A DNA stretch of 64,000 bases from Butyrivibrio sp. INlla14 (GTDB taxonomy: Bacteria > Bacillota > Clostridia > Lachnospirales > Lachnospiraceae): assembly GCF_900102515.1 (NCBI RefSeq), contig NZ_FMVS01000009.1, positions 62,001-126,000 of the forward strand, given 5' to 3'. A program made the position numbers and the translations under genes. The notes under the pieces were generated by a model that searched no databases, was not told the DNA's origin, and worked only from the letters and a program-made list of their open reading frames with translations. Of the stretch, positions 18,742 to 27,116 are shown in pieces (position 1 is the stretch's first letter; every line of letters starts with the position of its first letter).

Positions 18742-20853
18742 ATGGGGAACAAGGTAAATGTTGAAGAGATTTTTGGGCAGAATGTCTTTACTCTTGCCAA
18801 GATGAGAGAGAGATTACCCAAGAATGTTTACAAGGAAGTTGTAAATGTAACTGAGCATGGCGGAGAGCTTTCCAAGGAATCTGCAGATGTTGTGGCAAAT
18901 GCTATGAAGGAGTGGGCAGTAGAAAATGGTGCTACTCACTATACACACTGGTTCCAGCCACTTACAGGTATTACTGCTGAGAAACATGATTCTTTTGTTG
19001 GTTCAGCTGACAAAGATGGCCGTATGCTTACTTCTTTTTCAGGAAAAGAGCTCATTAAGGGCGAGCCTGATGCTTCATCATTCCCTTCAGGAGGTCTTCG
19101 TGCCACATTCGAGGCAAGAGGATATACAACCTGGGATATCACTTCACCTGCATTTTTGAAGGAATCTGGCGCAGGTGTTACACTTTGCATTCCAACAGCG
19201 TTTTGTTCATACACAGGAGACGCTCTTGATAAGAAGACTCCACTTCTTCGTTCCATGGAGGCTGTTAATAAGCAGGCTCTGAGGATTGTAAGACTTTTTG
19301 GTAACACAACTGCTACTAAGGTCAATGTTTCAGTTGGACCTGAGCAGGAATACTTCCTTGTGGATTGGGATAAGTCCATGAAACGAGAAGACCTTATTTT
19401 CACTGGAAGAACATTGTTTGGTGCTCAGCCTCCTAAGGGACAGGAGATGGAGGATCACTATTTTGGTGTTATCCGTGAAAGAGTTGGCGAATTCATGAAG
19501 GATCTCAATGTTGAACTCTGGAAACTCGGAGTTCCTGATAAGACTCAGCACAACGAGGTTGCTCCTGGCCAGCATGAGCTTGCACCAGTCTATGAGACTG
19601 CCAACATTGCAGTAGATCACAATCAGATCATTATGGAGACAATGAAGCGTGTTGCTGAGCATCACCACATGAGATGCCTTCTTCACGAGAAGCCATTTGC
19701 AGGTGTAAATGGTTCTGGTAAGCATGATAACTGGTCACTTTGCACAGATGATGGTGTTAATCTTCTTGATCCAGGCGATACGCCTAACAAGAATGTTCAG
19801 TTCCTTTTTGTTCTTGCCTGCATTTTGAAGGCAGTAGACACACATGCAGACCTTTTAAGGCAGAGTGCTGCTGATGTTGGTAACGATCACAGACTTGGTG
19901 CCAACGAGGCTCCGCCTGCAGTTATTTCTGTATTCCTTGGAGAACAGCTTGAGGATGTTGTAAGACAGCTTATTGAGACTGGTGTTGCCAAGTCCAGCAA
20001 GAGAGGCGGTAAGCTCAAGACTGGTGTATCTACACTTCCACAGTTTGAGAAGGACGCGACAGATAGAAACCGTACTTCACCGTTTGCATTTACTGGTAAT
20101 AAATTTGAGTTCAGAATGGTTGGATCATCAGATTCAATGGCCAGCTCAAATACGACACTTAATACAATCGTTGCTGAGGCTTTCTGCGAGGCAGCAGATA
20201 AGCTTGAAAAGGCCAAGAATTTCGACGAAGCTGTTCATGATCTTATCAAGGAGTATCTGACAGATCATCAGAGAATCATCTTCAATGGTGATGGATACTC
20301 AAATGAGTGGATCAAAGAGGCTGAGAGAAGAGGACTTCCTAATATCAAGTCTACAATCGAGGCAGCAGACACACTTATTACTAAAAAGGCAATTAAGCTT
20401 TTTGAGGATTTTGGTGTATATACCAAGACTGAGCTTGAGTCCAGAAGAGAGATCATTTTTGAGAACTATGCCAAGACTATCAATATCGAGGCTCTTACTA
20501 TGATTGATATGGCTTCCAAGCAGATCATTCCTGCAGTAATGAAGTATGCAGGAAGACTTGCAGCAGATATCAATGCTATAACAGCGGCTGGTGTTAGCGC
20601 ATCAGTTGAAATAGATGAACTCAAGGAAATCCAGATGCATCTTGGCAAGATGAAGGAGGCTCTTGATAAGCTTAAAACTCTTGAGGGCAAGGCATCAGTT
20701 ATAGAAGATCAGAGAAAGAGAGCATTTTTCTATAAGGATAAGGTTCGCCCAGTAATGGATGATTTAAGAGAACCTGCTGATAAGCTCGAGCTTTTGTTAG
20801 ATAAGAAGGATTGGCCATTTCCAACCTACGCCGATCTATTATTTGAAGGTTAA
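18742..20853 (+). CDS. glnN: Glutamine synthetase type III
   Basis: Makes glutamine from glutamate, ammonia and ATP. The length of 703 residues and the sequence mark it as GSIII, much larger than GSI (about 450). Seen: the glutamate/metal motif [11 protein letters not shown] (about residue 195), the [15 protein letters not shown] motif (about 273) and the nucleotide site [15 protein letters not shown] (about 325). The C-terminal extension contains a helical coiled-coil segment ([20 protein letters not shown]). It has its own upstream gap with AT-rich promoter-like DNA and is followed by a hairpin and a tRNA-Gln gene. No glnR or PII gene is adjacent. Confidence 0.96.
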   Translation: MGNKVNVEEIFGQNVFTLAKMRERLPKNVYKEVVNVTEHGGELSKESADVVANAMKEWAVENGATHYTHWFQPLTGITAEKHDSFVGSADKDGRMLTSFSGKELIKGEPDASSFPSGGLRATFEARGYTTWDITSPAFLKESGAGVTLCIPTAFCSYTGDALDKKTPLLRSMEAVNKQALRIVRLFGNTTATKVNVSVGPEQEYFLVDWDKSMKREDLIFTGRTLFGAQPPKGQEMEDHYFGVIRERVGEFMKDLNVELWKLGVPDKTQHNEVAPGQHELAPVYETANIAVDHNQIIMETMKRVAEHHHMRCLLHEKPFAGVNGSGKHDNWSLCTDDGVNLLDPGDTPNKNVQFLFVLACILKAVDTHADLLRQSAADVGNDHRLGANEAPPAVISVFLGEQLEDVVRQLIETGVAKSSKRGGKLKTGVSTLPQFEKDATDRNRTSPFAFTGNKFEFRMVGSSDSMASSNTTLNTIVAEAFCEAADKLEKAKNFDEAVHDLIKEYLTDHQRIIFNGDGYSNEWIKEAERRGLPNIKSTIEAADTLITKKAIKLFEDFGVYTKTELESRREIIFENYAKTINIEALTMIDMASKQIIPAVMKYAGRLAADINAITAAGVSASVEIDELKEIQMHLGKMKEALDKLKTLEGKASVIEDQRKRAFFYKDKVRPVMDDLREPADKLELLLDKKDWPFPTYADLLFEG

Positions 20854-20859
20854 TGAAGC

Positions 20860-20900
20860 GCCGCTATCTGTGTTTTAAAATACGGATAGCGGCATATTTA
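20860..20900 (+). terminator. Probable terminator after glnN
   Basis: GCCGCTATCTGTG pairs with TACGGATAGCGGC (13-14 bp with two G.T pairs) around TTTTAAAA. The T-run after it is weak (ATATTTATAAT), so termination may be partial. Confidence 0.6.
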
Positions 20901-20941
20901 TAATCGAATTAACGATTTTTATAAAATTTTAAAAAAAGTGC

Positions 20942-20970
20942 TTGCATTTTATTTTTTACATGCGTATAAT
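20942..20970 (+). promoter_or_regulatory. Promoter of the tRNA-Gln gene
   Basis: TTGCAT (-35), exactly 17 nt, then a perfect TATAAT (-10), ending 14 nt before the tRNA. Confidence 0.85.
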
Positions 20971-20983
20971 TAACACTTGTCGA

Positions 20984-21056
20984 TGGGCTATCGCCAAGCG
21001 GTAAGGCAACGGACTCTGACTCCGTCATTACGTAGGTTCGAATCCTACTAGCCCAG
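20984..21056 (+). tRNA. tRNA-Gln (anticodon CUG)
   Basis: The cloverleaf is complete: acceptor TGGGCTA/TAGCCCA, D arm GCCAAGCGGTAAGGC, anticodon stem ACGGA/TCCGT with loop CTCTGAC giving anticodon CTG, and T arm TAGG-TTCGAAT-CCTA. The discriminator is G and CCA is not encoded. It reads CAG codons. It is a single tRNA gene with its own promoter and terminator, immediately downstream of glutamine synthetase. Confidence 0.95.
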
Positions 21057-21063
21057 CTATTCA

Positions 21064-21097
21064 AACGGGATTGTTGGTCACAACAGTCCCGTTTTTT
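21064..21097 (+). terminator. Terminator of the tRNA-Gln gene
   Basis: AACGGGATTGTTG pairs with CAACAGTCCCGTT (13 bp, one G.T) around GTCA and is followed by T6. Confidence 0.93.
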
Positions 21098-21174
21098 CTA
21101 TATTATTTTTGCTTCATATTTTTTGAGTAGACCTATAACTGCTTCATTTGTTTGTTGACTCTTGGGGAGGAATT

Positions 21175-21900
21175 ATGTACAGCTTTGACTCACGTATCAG
21201 GTACAGCGAAACGGATAGTAATGCCATTTTGACGCTGGAAGCACTTATTGACTATTTTCAGGATTGCTCGACATTTCAAACTCAGGATGGACCAGCAACC
21301 ATGGAATACCTGAGAAAGCAGGGCATAGCATGGGTTTTAAATTCCTGGCAGATAGAGATCGGGCGCTTGCCAAGGCTCTGTGAAGAGGTGACAATAGGCA
21401 CAATCCCATATATGTTAAAGGGACCTTTGGGACTACGTAATTTCTTTATGAAGACCAAGGATGGAGAGATGCTGGCTGTAGCTAATTCTGTATGGACCTT
21501 GTTTGATTTCAAAAAAGGAGTTCCTACAAGAGTTACTAAAGAGATAGTAGAGGCCTATCCATTAGAGGACAAGCTCGATATGGTATATGAGGATAGGAAG
21601 ATTACTATTCCGGAGGGAGTTAGCTACAAGGCTGAAGAGATTGTAGTCAGGAAGAATCACCTTGATACTAACAATCATGTCAATAATGGTCAGTATATCA
21701 GAATGGCCATAGACAGCCTCGGACAGCAGGAGCAAAAAGTGATATCTATGAGGGCTGAGTACAAGAAACAGGCCCTATTGGGTGATGTTTTGTACCCTGT
21801 TGTTATCAGCAGCAATATAGGGGATAATAAGGTTTATACAGTAAGTCTCCAGGATTCAGAAGGACTTGGAGTATGTACTGTTCAGTTAAAAATGGATTAA
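21175..21900 (+). CDS. Acyl-ACP thioesterase (FatA/FatB-like hotdog fold)
   Basis: Releases fatty acids from acyl carrier protein. The two hotdog repeats are visible: RIRYSETDSNAILTLEALIDYFQDC at the N-terminus (motif YSETD at about residue 8) and RKNHLDTNNHVNNGQYIRMA at about residue 160, whose Asn/His residues match the catalytic NxHxNN pattern of bacterial acyl-ACP thioesterases. The product is 241 residues, normal for the bacterial type. GGGGAGG is 4 nt before ATG 21175; an in-frame ATG at 21148 lacks a binding site. It begins a short + strand group with cvfB and a CPBP protease. It may set membrane or fermentative fatty-acid release. Confidence 0.88.
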   Translation: MYSFDSRIRYSETDSNAILTLEALIDYFQDCSTFQTQDGPATMEYLRKQGIAWVLNSWQIEIGRLPRLCEEVTIGTIPYMLKGPLGLRNFFMKTKDGEMLAVANSVWTLFDFKKGVPTRVTKEIVEAYPLEDKLDMVYEDRKITIPEGVSYKAEEIVVRKNHLDTNNHVNNGQYIRMAIDSLGQQEQKVISMRAEYKKQALLGDVLYPVVISSNIGDNKVYTVSLQDSEGLGVCTVQLKMD

Positions 21901-21954
21901 GATGTAGTTGTTTAGCATGTGCATAGCATGTACAAAGAAAGGACGGAAGACATT

Positions 21955-22788
21955 ATGATCAAACTTGGAGAAAAACAGAAACTAACAGTAGTTAAAAAGG
22001 TGGATTTTGGCGTATACCTGTCAGAACAGGCCGGAGCGGAGGAGAAGGTTCTTCTTCCTGCTAAACAGGTTCCATCAGGAACAGAGGTTGGATCAGTAGT
22101 AGAGGTATTTATTTATAAGGATTCTGATGACAGACTGATCGCGACTACTAATGAGCCGAAGATAATGCTGGGTGATGTAAGAATGCTCAAGGTTAAGGAA
22201 ACCAGTAGAATTGGTGCTTTTATGGACTGGGGACTTGAAAAGGATGTTCTTTTACCATTTAGAGAGCAGACTAAAAAGGTTAAGGCCGGCGAAGAGGTTT
22301 TATGTGCTCTTTACATTGATAAGAGCAGCAGACTTGCGGTTACAATGAATGTATATCCATATCTTAAGACAAACAGCCCCTATGCCAAGGATGACAAGGT
22401 TATAGGTACAGTTTATGAGATGAGCGATAATTTTGGCGCCTTTGTGGCTGTTGATGATATTTATTCAGGACTTATCCCTAAAAAAGAGCTTTTTGGCAAT
22501 GTGAAGATTGGTGACAGTGTTAATGCCAGGATTACTTCTGTCAAGGAAGATGGGCGCCTGAACCTCAGCATAAGGGAAAAAGCATATCTTCAGATGGATA
22601 CAGATGCTCAAAAGCTTCTTGATATGATAAAAGACTGTGGTGGAAGACTTCCATTTACAGATAAGGCATCTCCTGATCTTATCAGAGAAAAGACTCAGAT
22701 GAGCAAAAATGAGTTTAAGCGTGCAGTTGGCCGCCTTCTCAAAGAAGGAAAGATCACTATTGGCAAGGATTCTATTGATCTGGTTTAA
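21955..22788 (+). CDS. cvfB: S1 RNA-binding protein CvfB-like (YitL)
   Basis: A 277-residue RNA-binding protein with S1-type OB folds in tandem (about residues 1-65, 70-135, 140-210) and a C-terminal winged helix (MSKNEFKRAVGRLLKEGKI). Motifs: VDFGVYLSEQ in the first repeat, GAFMDWGLEKDVLLP in the second and FGAFVAVDDIYSGLIP in the third. CvfB in Staphylococcus affects virulence-gene expression and binds RNA. ATG 21955 is chosen because AAAGGACGGA lies before it. It is 11 nt before the CPBP gene. Confidence 0.88.
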   Translation: MIKLGEKQKLTVVKKVDFGVYLSEQAGAEEKVLLPAKQVPSGTEVGSVVEVFIYKDSDDRLIATTNEPKIMLGDVRMLKVKETSRIGAFMDWGLEKDVLLPFREQTKKVKAGEEVLCALYIDKSSRLAVTMNVYPYLKTNSPYAKDDKVIGTVYEMSDNFGAFVAVDDIYSGLIPKKELFGNVKIGDSVNARITSVKEDGRLNLSIREKAYLQMDTDAQKLLDMIKDCGGRLPFTDKASPDLIREKTQMSKNEFKRAVGRLLKEGKITIGKDSIDLV

Positions 22789-22799
22789 GGAGAATTCTG

Positions 22800-23714
22800 A
22801 TGGATTACAGGAGAGCTAACAGAACGTATTTGTATATGATATTGTCTACACTTGGACTAGTGCTTGCAATGTCGCTTTGGTATGCCAATGGAGGACCTAC
22901 AGTATCAATTCTGGCTAATAACATCTTAAGTGAAGGAGTTGTACTTATCCCTGCACTGGCAGCGGTGTTTTACAGTGGTGAGAAGCTTTCTGTCATGATA
23001 CCTTTTCATAAGATCAGGATTAAGACAGTGCTACTTGTGATCCTTTATGTGATAATGCTATTTCCGATGGTGACCTTTGTAAATGCAGTGTCCATGATAT
23101 TTGTGGAAAATACTGTATCGGCTATAAGCGGGGACGTTTTAAAGATGCCGATGTGGGTGATGATTCTTTCTATCGGCATTCTGGGGCCTTTGGTTGAGGA
23201 GATTGTATTTAGAGGAGTTATTTTGCAGTCATACCAGAGAACAGGAAGAATAGTTGGTTCAATTCTTCTTTCATCTGTTTTGTTTGGTATGATGCACATG
23301 AACTTCAATCAGTTTGCTTATGGAGCTGTAATGGGAATCATGCTGGCTCTTTTGTATGAGGCAACAGGTACGATAACAGCATCATTTTTGGCTCATGCGA
23401 CCTTTAACACTATAGAAGTTGTGATGATGTATGCGAATAACAGTGCACTGGATGAAGCTGCGACCATGGCTGAGGATTACATTGGCGCATCAGGTCTTGA
23501 TACTATTTATTATGTCTATCTTTTTGTGGCAGCAGCCATATTTACAGTGGGAGCAATACTTATTTTGCGTCTGATCGCTACTATTGAGGGCAGGATAGAA
23601 TTTCTGGAAAGTATTCCAGGAAGAAGCAGATTTGGTCTGGAACTTATAACACTACCGCTTATCATTGCCATGGTAATATCAATTTCCTACATGTATTTAT
23701 ATACTTTGCTATAA
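22800..23714 (+). CDS. CPBP family intramembrane metalloprotease
   Basis: A membrane protease of the CPBP (CAAX protease/bacteriocin-processing, Abi) family, with about eight membrane helices over 304 residues. The conserved motifs are EEIVFRGVILQ (about residue 138; the paired Glu and Arg), FGMMHMNFNQF (about 163; His) and SFLAHATFN (about 197; His). AAGGAGAATTC precedes the ATG. No peptide pheromone or bacteriocin gene is next to it, so the substrate is unknown. Confidence 0.9.
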   Translation: MDYRRANRTYLYMILSTLGLVLAMSLWYANGGPTVSILANNILSEGVVLIPALAAVFYSGEKLSVMIPFHKIRIKTVLLVILYVIMLFPMVTFVNAVSMIFVENTVSAISGDVLKMPMWVMILSIGILGPLVEEIVFRGVILQSYQRTGRIVGSILLSSVLFGMMHMNFNQFAYGAVMGIMLALLYEATGTITASFLAHATFNTIEVVMMYANNSALDEAATMAEDYIGASGLDTIYYVYLFVAAAIFTVGAILILRLIATIEGRIEFLESIPGRSRFGLELITLPLIIAMVISISYMYLYTLL

Positions 23715-23717
23715 GAA

Positions 23718-23836
23718 AGCATGTTGCTTGCAACATGCTCGCGCCGAGCGCGGTTGCATTTATGCAACATTTGCCTATCGCGCGAGTGCGCATCCTTTGC
23801 GGAGCGTTTTTTATGATATAGCTATATCATAAAAAA
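23718..23836. repeat. Cluster of nested palindromes downstream of the CPBP gene
   Basis: Within about 120 bases there are three clear inverted repeats: AGCATGTTGC-TT-GCAACATGCT (23718-23739), GTTGCAT-TT-ATGCAAC (23753-23768) and a perfect 30-bp palindrome with centre ATGATATAGCTATATCAT flanked by T6 and A6 (23807-23836). CTCGCGC and GCGCGAG flank the second as a longer stem. The first two share GTTGC/GCAAC arms. The middle is GC-rich compared with its surroundings. It has no coding capacity and may be a dispersed palindromic repeat. Confidence 0.7.
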
Positions 23837-23838
23837 AG

Positions 23839-23872
23839 ACACCCATAACCTTTCGGCTATGGGTGTTTTTTT
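23839..23872. terminator. Bidirectional terminator between CPBP gene and yjfB-like gene
   Basis: ACACCCATA and TATGGGTGT form a 9-bp stem around an inner CC/GG pairing with TTTC loop. It is preceded by A7 and followed by T7, so it can end both the + strand CPBP transcript and the - strand yjfB-like transcript. Confidence 0.92.
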
Positions 23873-23873
23873 C

Positions 23874-24062
23874 TCAGATCCTAATGTCGATATTGGCCCC
23901 AAGGTTCGGGTTTACAGAAAGCTCTGCAGCCGAATCGATGGTGGATACTAGCGCTTCTCCAGCGCTCTCCATAGTATCCAGGCTTTTTGATAACATGGCC
24001 ACACCAACATCATTAAGAACTTTGTTCTGAGATAGTGCCATTGATAAAGCGGGAATATCCAT
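23874..24062 (-). CDS. YjfB family putative motility protein
   Basis: A 62-residue protein with the YjfB pattern: MDIPALSMALSQ at the start, VGVAMLSKSLDTMESAG in the middle and a C-terminal NPNLGANIDIRI. The family is described as a putative motility protein with no known mechanism. ATG 24062 follows AGGAGG by 5 nt; a GTG 6 nt upstream overlaps that site and is rejected. About 75 nt upstream on the same strand is a sigma-D type promoter, which supports expression with flagellar genes. Confidence 0.85.
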   Translation of the reverse strand: MDIPALSMALSQNKVLNDVGVAMLSKSLDTMESAGEALVSTIDSAAELSVNPNLGANIDIRI

Positions 24063-24136
24063 AAGCACCTCCTGTGCGACTGCAATGTACCTAAACTACA
24101 GGGGTTCATGTACATATACACTTTATCCTATCAAGT

Positions 24137-24163
24137 ATATCGGCTAGAAGATTGGAAGCTTAA
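24137..24163 (-). promoter_or_regulatory. Sigma-D (sigma-28) type promoter of the yjfB-like gene
   Basis: On the minus strand the -10 element is GCCGATAT (24144 to 24137), identical to the Bacillus sigma-D consensus. A -35 candidate TAAG is 14 nt upstream (or TTAA 15 nt upstream), against consensus TAAA. Position, about 75 nt before a motility-type gene, supports it. Confidence 0.7.
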
Positions 24164-24344
24164 TAGGGAAAAGAGTCATTATCCACACAAAAAACAGTAT
24201 ATGTTTTTGTAGAATATGACGGAGAAAATTGAAAAATAGACAAAAAATGCTGTTCCTTGGCTAGATTTTTTTGTACAAATATATTAAAATGTCTTTAAGT
24301 TTTTTATTATCGTAGCATATTATGTGCTGCAGAAAGAGTGATAA

Positions 24345-25427
24345 ATGATATCGAATCAAATTCTTCAGAATACCATTGATGGGCTTAAGACTATAGCTCA
24401 CGTGGATCTTTGTGTTCTAGACATTGATGGCAAGGAGGTGGCATCCACTACTACAGATATTGGAAATGTGTCCATGTCTGCAAGAAATTTTGTGGATTCT
24501 CCAGCAGATTCTCAGGAAATTCAGGGACATCAGTATTTTAAGATATATGACGAGCAGCAGCTTGAATATATTTTGATCTGCACTGGTAGTGGCGAGAATA
24601 CCTATATGCTTGGCAAGATGATCGCTTACCAGATCCAGAGTCTTTTAGTTGCCTACAAGGAGAGATTTGATAAGGATAACTTCATCAAGAACCTATTGCT
24701 TGATAACCTTCTTTTGGTGGATATCTACAGTAGGGCCAAGAAACTACATATACAGACTGACGCCAAGAGAGTGGCTATGATCATAGAATCAGTAAATGGC
24801 AGAGACAATAATGCTCTTGAGATTACAAGAACTCATTTTGGAAATGGTAATGATTTTGTAACCGAGGTTGATGAAGACAATGTTATTGTGGTCAAGGACG
24901 TGAGCGATATGCTCAAGCCTTCCGAGATTTCAAAAGTGGCAGATGAAATGCTCATGGCCCTTGAGAAAGAGGGACTTACGGGAGTCAGAGTTGCCTATGG
25001 TACAGTAGTCGGTGAGATCAAGGAAGTGAGCCGTTCCTACAAGGAAGCTAAGATGGCCCTCGATGTCGGAAAGATATTCTTCGACGAACGCAAGGTTATC
25101 TGTTACAGCGAACTTGGAATTGGACGTCTTATCTACCAACTGCCAATACCTCTTTGCAAAATGTTCATCAAGGAAATATTCGGGGGTAGGAATCCTGATG
25201 ATTTTGATCAGGAGACCCTTACTACTATCGACAAGTTCTTTGAGAATAGCCTGAACGTTTCTGAAACATCCAGACAGCTCTTTATACACAGAAATACACT
25301 TGTATACAGACTGGATAAGCTTCAGAAGAGCACAGGACTAGATCTTAGAGTTTTCGATGATGCGATCACCTTCAAGATTGCACTTATGGTAGTAAGATAC
25401 ATGAAATACATGGAGAAGTTTACATAA
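24345..25427 (+). CDS. PucR/CdaR-type helix-turn-helix regulator
   Basis: A 360-residue cytoplasmic regulator. Residues 1-110 resemble a sugar-diacid-recognition or GAF-like sensor (DLCVLDIDGKEVASTT and FKIYDEQQLEYILIC). Residues about 170-270 resemble the GGDEF-like domain of the CdaR/PucR family (VRVAYGTV, EVSRSYKEAKMALDVG). The C-terminus is the PucR HTH (SETSRQLFIHRNTLVYRLDKL, about residue 308). It stands alone before ftsE, separated by about 40 nt. The ligand is not evident and no carbohydrate-uptake gene is nearby. Confidence 0.8.
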   Translation: MISNQILQNTIDGLKTIAHVDLCVLDIDGKEVASTTTDIGNVSMSARNFVDSPADSQEIQGHQYFKIYDEQQLEYILICTGSGENTYMLGKMIAYQIQSLLVAYKERFDKDNFIKNLLLDNLLLVDIYSRAKKLHIQTDAKRVAMIIESVNGRDNNALEITRTHFGNGNDFVTEVDEDNVIVVKDVSDMLKPSEISKVADEMLMALEKEGLTGVRVAYGTVVGEIKEVSRSYKEAKMALDVGKIFFDERKVICYSELGIGRLIYQLPIPLCKMFIKEIFGGRNPDDFDQETLTTIDKFFENSLNVSETSRQLFIHRNTLVYRLDKLQKSTGLDLRVFDDAITFKIALMVVRYMKYMEKFT

Positions 25428-25468
25428 GCTCTTTTGCTTAAATAAGACTATCTCCGGGGGAGAATATT

Positions 25469-26209
25469 ATGGAAAGAGGATATAGAAGAAAAAGAACAAA
25501 TAGGCAGATACCGGAGGATGAGGTTATCACGCTTGAGAACGTGACTAAATCTTATTCTACGGGTGCGCCTGCATTAAACGGAGTCACCCTTCATATTAAG
25601 AGGGGTGAATTTGTTTTTATAGTGGGAGACAGTGGATCAGGTAAGTCTACATTGATCAAGCTCCTTTTAAGAGAACTGGTTCCAACTGACGGAGAAATCA
25701 CAGTTCTAGGTTATAACCTTAGGAGGATCAAGCACAGCAAGATCCCTAAGTTTAGGAGAAATCTTGGAATCGTTTTCCAGGATTTCAGACTTCTCAAGGA
25801 TAGGAATGTCTATGAGAATGTGGCTTTTGCCCAGAGAATCGTACAGACACCTACAAGAGATATCAAGAGAAATGTTCCTTCTATCCTTGCCACTGTTAAT
25901 CTGGCTGGCAAGTACAAGAACAAGATAAACCAGTTGTCAGGTGGTGAACAGCAGAGAGTTGCGCTGGCAAGAGCACTGGTCAACAAGCCGGCAATTCTTT
26001 TGGCGGATGAGCCTACTGGAAACCTTGATCCTAACAATTCATGGGAGATCATGAAGCTCATGGAGCAGATCAATGAGAACGGAACAACTGTTATTGTGGT
26101 AACCCATAACAGAGAAATCGTTAATGCCATGAAGAAACGAGTGATCACCATGAAAAAGGGCGTTATCATAGAAGACGAGGAAGAAGGTATGTACATCGAT
26201 GAGGATTAA
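25469..26209 (+). CDS. ftsE: Cell division ATP-binding protein FtsE
   Basis: The ATPase of the FtsEX complex, which activates cell-wall hydrolases at division. Walker A GDSGSGKSTLIKLL (about residue 55), ABC signature LSGGEQQRVALARAL (about 152) and Walker B AILLADEPTGNLD are present. An extra basic N-terminal segment of about 20 residues (MERGYRRKRTNRQ) precedes the usual start. GGGGGAG stands before the ATG. It overlaps ftsX by 11 nt, and the next gene encodes a coiled-coil M23 protein, the expected effector. Confidence 0.95.
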   Translation: MERGYRRKRTNRQIPEDEVITLENVTKSYSTGAPALNGVTLHIKRGEFVFIVGDSGSGKSTLIKLLLRELVPTDGEITVLGYNLRRIKHSKIPKFRRNLGIVFQDFRLLKDRNVYENVAFAQRIVQTPTRDIKRNVPSILATVNLAGKYKNKINQLSGGEQQRVALARALVNKPAILLADEPTGNLDPNNSWEIMKLMEQINENGTTVIVVTHNREIVNAMKKRVITMKKGVIIEDEEEGMYIDED

Positions 26210-27095
26210 TAGTTTCTTTTATACCATTGGTCAGGGATTTAAAAATCTTGGAAGAAATAAGTGGTATACACTTGCTTCTGTAGCAACTATCAGTGCATGT
26301 CTTTTCCTTTTTGGAATGTTCTATGCCATCATCACAAACTTTCAGCATGTGGTAAAAACTGCAGAAGAGGGAGTCTCTGTAACAGTGTTCTTTAATGAGG
26401 GTACTACAGAGGACCAGATACTTGCTGTAAAGAGTGATCTTGAGAAGAGAGCAGAGGTCAGAGAAATCGTATATGTTTCTGCTGACGAGGCCTGGGAGAG
26501 CTTTAAGGGAGAGTATCTTGGCGAGTATGCGGATGGATTTACTGAGAATCCTCTTGCAGATTCAGCAAACCTTCAGATTTACTTAAATGATGTCTCAATG
26601 CAGCCAGCACTGGTTACTTATGCAGAATCTATAACAGTTGTCAGATCAGTTAATCGTTCAGAGGTGACAGCCAATACTCTTAGTGGTATTAACAAACTGA
26701 TTGCTTATGTTTCTGCAGGTATCATAATCATTCTGCTGCTGGTATCTATTTTCCTTATCAGCAACACAGTTACAATGGGTATCTCAGTTCGTAAGGATGA
26801 GATCAATATTATGAAATATATTGGTGCTACGGACTTCTTTGTAAGAGCACCATTCGTGGTTGAGGGTATTTTGATTGGAATCATTGGATCTCTGATTCCC
26901 TTGACGATAGTTTATTTTGTCTATACAAGAGCAATCACCTATGTAGCTACTAAGTTTACAATGCTGAGCTCATTGCTTAACTTTTTACCGGTTGAGGTGA
27001 TCTACAAACAGCTTATACCTATTTCTCTGGCTATAGGCATTGGAATCGGCTTCTTTGGAAGCTTTACAACAGTAAGAAAACACTTACATGTGTAA
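26199..27095 (+). CDS. ftsX: Cell division protein FtsX
   Basis: The membrane subunit of FtsEX, 298 residues. It has an N-terminal membrane helix (about residues 22-45), an extracellular domain with VTVFFNEGTTEDQ and VREIVYVSADEA, then three more helices (about 170-190, 222-245 and 268-290). The cytoplasmic loop has RKDEINIMKYIGATDFFVRAPF, the family signature. It is translated from within the end of ftsE. It is expected to pull on the downstream hydrolase across the membrane. Confidence 0.95.
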   Translation: MRINSFFYTIGQGFKNLGRNKWYTLASVATISACLFLFGMFYAIITNFQHVVKTAEEGVSVTVFFNEGTTEDQILAVKSDLEKRAEVREIVYVSADEAWESFKGEYLGEYADGFTENPLADSANLQIYLNDVSMQPALVTYAESITVVRSVNRSEVTANTLSGINKLIAYVSAGIIIILLLVSIFLISNTVTMGISVRKDEINIMKYIGATDFFVRAPFVVEGILIGIIGSLIPLTIVYFVYTRAITYVATKFTMLSSLLNFLPVEVIYKQLIPISLAIGIGIGFFGSFTTVRKHLHV

Positions 27096-27116
27096 GAAGA
27101 AAAGGAAGTTTGGATT

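Noticed and set aside
20854..20983. T-box or other tRNA-sensing leader near tRNA-Gln
   Set aside because: No T-box sequence (TGGxACCGCG) and the region ends in a tRNA with its own promoter.
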